The notes below the pieces were generated by a model that searched no databases, was not told where the DNA came from, and saw only the letters and a program-made list of their open reading frames with translations. From the NCBI GenBank assembly GCA_016212855.1, contig JACRDP010000025.1:62001-126000 (forward strand): DNA of 64,000 nt, read 5' to 3'. Below are positions 60,752 to 64,000 of this stretch, piece after piece; position 1 is the first letter of the stretch; each line of letters starts with the position of its first letter. The stretch comes from Elusimicrobiota bacterium. Its GTDB lineage: Bacteria > Elusimicrobiota > Elusimicrobia > UBA1565 > UBA9628. A program made the position numbers and the translations under genes.

Positions 60752-62472
60752 GCCCGGCCGCCGCCGTCGTCGACCTGCGCCGCCCCGTCGACGCCGCCGG
60801 CCTGGGTGAAGAGCTAAAAGCGCGACGCTTCGAACGGATTTTCGCCGTCACGCCCCTGGCCGCCTGGACGCTCGAACGGACCGGACTGTCCTTCGAAACC
60901 AACGCCGCGCTCGTGGATCGGGCTGCGTTCCGCGAGGGTTGCCTCGGCAACCACGAGCGCGTCCGCCGCGCTTTGGTCGCCGCGTTCGGCGACGAGAGCG
61001 ATTCCTGGATGGGGCTCATGCTCCAGCTCGTCGCCTTCGCCGCCTACGCGCTCGGCGAGGACATGCGCCTGCGCTCGCTCGACGGCCTAGAGCCGAGCGT
61101 TTACAGCGACGTCCCGCACGCGAGCCGCGACAGCCTGTCGCTCGAAGCCCATCTCTACAACGACTGCGCGCTCTACTTCCGCGCCGTGCCCGCCGACAAG
61201 CATCACGCGCTGGCCCGCCGCTCGGAGTCGCTCTCGCGCCTGCTCAACCGCGTCAAGCGGCTGACGCCCGCGAACCTACTGCGCAAGCTCGCCCGCCTGG
61301 CGCCCCGGCGCGACGGCCCCGCGCTCGTCACCGACTACGGCTACGACTGGGCCGCCCTGCGCCCCCACCTCGAGCCGCGCTTTTCACAGTGGACCTTCGC
61401 CGAGCTCGCCGCCGAGCTGCGCGGCCTGGGCGGGCCGCAGCCCGACGCCGCGGCGCTCGACCGCTTCGCCGCCGCTCTCGAAGCCGGGTTCAAGGACCTT
61501 CTGCCCCGCACCCTCGGCGCCTTCGTCGCCACGGCGCGCGACCGCGCCGCGCGCTACGGCGTACTGCGGCGACGCTTCGCCGACCACCTCCCCAAAGTGG
61601 CCGCCCGCGCGGACCTGCGCGCCGTCCTGGGCACCCTGTGCGGGACCGACGAGCAGTTTCTCGCCCACCACTTCATGAAAGCCGCGGGCCGGCCGTCCCT
61701 GTTTTATCAGCACGGCGCCTACATGCAGCGCTGGCCCATGACCGGGCCCTCCGAGGTGTTCCCCGCCACGCACAATCTCGCCTACGGCTCCGCCGACGCC
61801 GCGTTCATGTCCGGGCTGAGCCCGTCGGCGACGGTGACGGCCGTGGGCAGCGCCTTGCTCGACGCGTTCGAGCGCGACGAACCGTTCAAGGGCCGGTTCC
61901 TATACGTACTCTTCCTCAACCCCGGCAACCTCGCGCTGGCGGAAAGCGAGCTGGCGCACCCCGACACGGATCACGCCTACCTCTTCGCCCGGCACCGCAA
62001 GGTGATGGAGCTCTTCGCCGCCCGGCCCGGGCTCACGCTCGTCCTGCGTCCGCACCCGTCGCAATTCACCTGGGGCCTCTACGAACCGTTGCGGGAATTC
62101 GCGGCGAGCCGCAAGATGACCAACATCGTGTTCGATCAGTCCCCGCTCGATGCGAACCGCTACTACGCGGGTTATGAGGGAGTCCTCATGGACTACCCGT
62201 GCACCGGCCTACTGCAGGCCATGGCCAAGGGGCGCAAGATCGCCTGCCACACGGGCGCGCCCTACGGCTCCGACGGCGCGGACGTCCTGCGCCGCGCGAT
62301 CCCGTGCGCGGACGACGACGTGGCCTTCCTCGCGATCGCGCAGCGCTGGTGCTCCCACGGCGCCGACGACGGCGACCCGGAGGCCCGGCGGGAGTATCTG
62401 GCGCGCTTCGGGAAATCTGATCGTCCGAGCCTGCCTGCAGTCAAGGCCCTTCTCGACGACCTCCTGTCTTAG
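60748..62472 (+). CDS. Putative surface-carbohydrate transferase, unknown family
   Basis: 574 residues, ATGA overlap. No N-terminal signal. The C-terminal half resembles GT-B-type or CDP-glycerol-transferase-like proteins: F-Y-Q-H-G-A-Y near residue 320, L-R-P-H-P-S-Q near 435, and a donor-site region with Y-E-G-V-L-M-D-Y-P-C-T-G near 474. The N-terminal 250 residues are helical and unassigned. It ends the operon. A role as glycosyl- or polyol-phosphate transferase is inferred from motifs and location only. Confidence 0.65.
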   Translation: MSPAAAVVDLRRPVDAAGLGEELKARRFERIFAVTPLAAWTLERTGLSFETNAALVDRAAFREGCLGNHERVRRALVAAFGDESDSWMGLMLQLVAFAAYALGEDMRLRSLDGLEPSVYSDVPHASRDSLSLEAHLYNDCALYFRAVPADKHHALARRSESLSRLLNRVKRLTPANLLRKLARLAPRRDGPALVTDYGYDWAALRPHLEPRFSQWTFAELAAELRGLGGPQPDAAALDRFAAALEAGFKDLLPRTLGAFVATARDRAARYGVLRRRFADHLPKVAARADLRAVLGTLCGTDEQFLAHHFMKAAGRPSLFYQHGAYMQRWPMTGPSEVFPATHNLAYGSADAAFMSGLSPSATVTAVGSALLDAFERDEPFKGRFLYVLFLNPGNLALAESELAHPDTDHAYLFARHRKVMELFAARPGLTLVLRPHPSQFTWGLYEPLREFAASRKMTNIVFDQSPLDANRYYAGYEGVLMDYPCTGLLQAMAKGRKIACHTGAPYGSDGADVLRRAIPCADDDVAFLAIAQRWCSHGADDGDPEARREYLARFGKSDRPSLPAVKALLDDLLS

Positions 62473-62482
62473 CTTCGGCCGC

Positions 62483-63496
62483 TCAAGTGCCGAACAAGTC
62501 GGCGATTTCCACGCGTTTAAGCTCGTCCGTCCAGCCCGAGCTTCGGTCCAGGCGGTTGTGGTACTCGATGCCTTCGGAGCTTCGGATTTGCACTCTCCCG
62601 ACGGTCTCCTCGCGTGTGATGTCGAAATTCGCCCATAAGGTGCAGTCGCGGCAGAACGGAAGTTCCGAGTAATCGTCCGCAAGGTGCCGCGCCCTGAGCG
62701 TCCCATAGGCTTCGGAGTTCCAGACGGCGCCGATCCCGTTCTTGAAAATATCGCCGAGGTTCGTCGTCGCGCGACCGTCCAAGCAGCACATGAGCGCGGT
62801 GCCGTTGAAATAGACGTTCAACTGGTCGAAAACCTCACGGCAGGGCAGGCGCGTCGGAGGGGCCCCGCCCTCGTACAATCGTTTGTCACGGTCGTAGACC
62901 CCGTAGATCTTGACGCAATCGACGCGCTCAATCCAGTAGTCCAGAAAGCCCTGCTTCTCGGCACGGTTGGCGTCTTCGATTCCAAAACTCACCGTCACAC
63001 GCGGCCGCTTCGCACCGTCGCGCATCTCCAGGAAGCGCAAAACATTCGCTACCACCTGGTCGAATTTATCGACTCCGCGGACCTTCCGGAAGGTGTCCCG
63101 GGTCGAGGCGTCGATGCTAATCGACAGCAGAGCGACGTCCATGTCGAGCAGGAACGCGCTCATCGTCTCGTCGAGCAGGACTCCGTTCGTGCAGAGATTG
63201 ACGGGCAGACGGTTCTTCTTCGCCTCGCGAATGAAGAAATTGAAGTTCTTCGCCACCATCGGCTCGGAAAAAAAACTGGGCGAGACGATGGACGAATGCG
63301 GCGCCGCCTCCGCCAAGAGCCGGACGATCTGCTCTTGGGGCATCGTCCCGGCGTTTTTCTTTTCGCCGTGGTTGTTGGTGCCGTGGACGAAGCACTTGGG
63401 ACAACGCTCGTTGCACACCCCTTCCTGTAGGGAAAAGTTGATTTTTCGCGGAAAGGGAAGGGCGTCGGCCCGACGGGCCGGGAGAGAATGGCTCAT
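62483..63496 (-). CDS. Radical SAM/SPASM-domain protein
   Basis: 337 residues from the ATG at 63496; an ATG at 63511 and a TTG at 63562 are also in frame. The iron-sulfur motif is C-N-E-R-C-P-K-C near residues 28-35, and a C-terminal cysteine cluster (L-P-C-R-E-V-F near 214, M-C-C-L near 234, F-C-R-D-C near 284) marks a SPASM-type auxiliary domain. Family members with this tail often mature peptides, but here it lies in a glycan region, divergent from another radical SAM gene. Confidence 0.82.
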   Translation of the reverse strand: MSHSLPARRADALPFPRKINFSLQEGVCNERCPKCFVHGTNNHGEKKNAGTMPQEQIVRLLAEAAPHSSIVSPSFFSEPMVAKNFNFFIREAKKNRLPVNLCTNGVLLDETMSAFLLDMDVALLSISIDASTRDTFRKVRGVDKFDQVVANVLRFLEMRDGAKRPRVTVSFGIEDANRAEKQGFLDYWIERVDCVKIYGVYDRDKRLYEGGAPPTRLPCREVFDQLNVYFNGTALMCCLDGRATTNLGDIFKNGIGAVWNSEAYGTLRARHLADDYSELPFCRDCTLWANFDITREETVGRVQIRSSEGIEYHNRLDRSSGWTDELKRVEIADLFGT

Positions 63497-63544
63497 GTTC
63501 ACGAAAATCATACGCAACAACTCCGCCAACGTGATTTCGCCCGG

Positions 63545-63573
63545 TTGACCCGGCCCGGGCAATAACCTAAAAT
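63545..63573 (+). promoter_or_regulatory. Promoter TTGACC-N17-TAAAAT of the last operon
   Basis: TTGACC (63545-63550) and TAAAAT (63568-63573) with 17-base spacing. The expected +1 is near 63580, within the inverted repeat, so the in-frame ATG at 63572 lies upstream of the transcript. Confidence 0.7.
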
Positions 63574-63577
63574 GAGA

Positions 63578-63594
63578 TGTTCAGACTTTGAACA
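63578..63594. promoter_or_regulatory. TGTTCA-N5-TGAACA inverted repeat, site D
   Basis: TGTTCA (63578-63583), GACTT, TGAACA (63589-63594). The arms are identical to sites A and B; the spacer differs. Its centre is about six bases downstream of the predicted +1. Confidence 0.7.
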
Positions 63595-63604
63595 CGCCCT
63601 TCCT

Positions 63605-64000
63605 TTGAAGATCACCATCTGCACGACGCCCATCCGGCCGGTCCCTACGGACTACCCCCCGTTCGGCTCCTTGGCCGTGATCCAGTCCCTGCGCAAAGCC
63701 GGCTTCGACCCCTATTTCTACGACATCGACGGCCTGCGCCCGGACTTCCCCACCGTCGAGAAGTTCTTCGCCGACCAGCAGCCCGACGTCCTCGGCATCT
63801 CCGCCGTCGTCTCCACGGCTTACGGCTACACCAAGAACCTCATCCGCGCCGTCAAACGCGTCTCCCCCAAGACCCGCATCGTTCTCGGCGGCAACCTGGC
63901 CGCCTCGGCCGAGATCATGCACCGCATCGCGGGTGTCGACTATTGCGTCGCGGGCGAAGGCGAGATCGTCAGCGTCAACCTCATGCGCTACCTCGAGACC
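63605..64000 (+). CDS. B12-binding-domain radical SAM enzyme, N-terminal part (partial)
   Basis: The frame is open to the end of the window. I start at TTG 63605, because ATG 63572 precedes the predicted transcription start. The 132 visible residues form a cobalamin-binding-like domain: I-C-T-T-P near residue 4, L-G-I-S-A-V-V-S near 60, I-V-L-G-G-N near 93 and A-G-E-G-E near 117. The radical SAM motif would lie beyond the window. Its promoter layout with site D resembles that of the gene at 35919. Confidence 0.75.
   Translation, partial: MKITICTTPIRPVPTDYPPFGSLAVIQSLRKAGFDPYFYDIDGLRPDFPTVEKFFADQQPDVLGISAVVSTAYGYTKNLIRAVKRVSPKTRIVLGGNLAASAEIMHRIAGVDYCVAGEGEIVSVNLMRYLET

Noticed and set aside
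63572-63604. ATG at 63572 as the start of the last gene
   Set aside because: It overlaps the -10 TAAAAT and would lie upstream of the predicted transcription start.
1-64000. tRNA or rRNA genes
   Set aside because: I looked in the intergenic gaps for T-loop/acceptor patterns and conserved rRNA blocks and found none; a covariance-model search would be more sensitive.

Overview
The window is GC-rich bacterial chromosome, densely coding on both strands, with no gene-free stretch over 300 bases and no rRNA, tRNA, CRISPR array, insertion sequence or prophage that I can see. Housekeeping genes (pheT, zapA, rarA, xseAB, rimO, tlyA, an RluA-type pseudouridine synthase) are bacterial. Lipid-active and O-antigen-type genes together with many Sec-type signal peptides suggest a diderm. 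Several secreted proteins carry long Ala/Pro/Val-rich leaders after the signal peptide; that style reminds me of Elusimicrobiota, but I cannot prove the phylum from this sequence.

Layout. 1-2.2 kb: end of pheT, a ZapB-like coiled coil, zapA and rarA. 2.2-10 kb: a 62-bp two-fold symmetric element with two DnaA-box sequences, an SGNH hydrolase, a secreted endonuclease/exonuclease/phosphatase-type protein, an acyltransferase/acyl-ACP synthetase fusion with a signal peptide, a small membrane protein and xseAB. 10-17 kb: one 2357-residue protein with two GHKL (Hsp90/histidine-kinase type) ATP-binding modules flanking a transglutaminase-like domain. 17-28 kb: papain-like peptidase, rimO, zinc-ribbon protein, RluA, DUF155/RMD1, HNH endonuclease, HAD hydrolase, an operon of caspase-like protein, FolD-like dehydrogenase and DMT transporter, tlyA, and a response regulator.

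28-64 kb is a surface-glycan region. It has radical SAM enzymes of two kinds (B12-binding and SPASM-type), glycosyltransferases, a CMP-sugar-synthetase-like protein, an O-antigen ligase/polymerase-like protein, a GmhA-like isomerase, two runs of NAD-dependent epimerases, a cytidylyltransferase-PfkB fusion, split transketolase, 2-oxoglutarate oxygenases and LIC12192-type proteins of the 'sporadic carbohydrate cluster' kind, a WbuC cupin, C-methyltransferases, an ABC exporter, and a fibrous secreted protein in an AT-richer island (40.5-42.7 kb). The genes overlap by 1-11 bases in long operons (28.0-32.9, 35.9-39.7, 43.3-52.5 and 52.5-62.5 kb).

Two regulatory patterns stand out. First, at least 14 genes have a good -10 hexamer ending only 6-9 bases before the start codon, so leaderless transcription looks common; I used this rule to choose several starts. 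Second, an inverted repeat TGTTCA-N5-TGAACA sits at the transcription start of three glycan operons (35.9, 43.2, 63.6 kb), with a near-match at 52.46 kb. This looks like a shared operator or a 5'-end RNA hairpin for a surface-glycan regulon.
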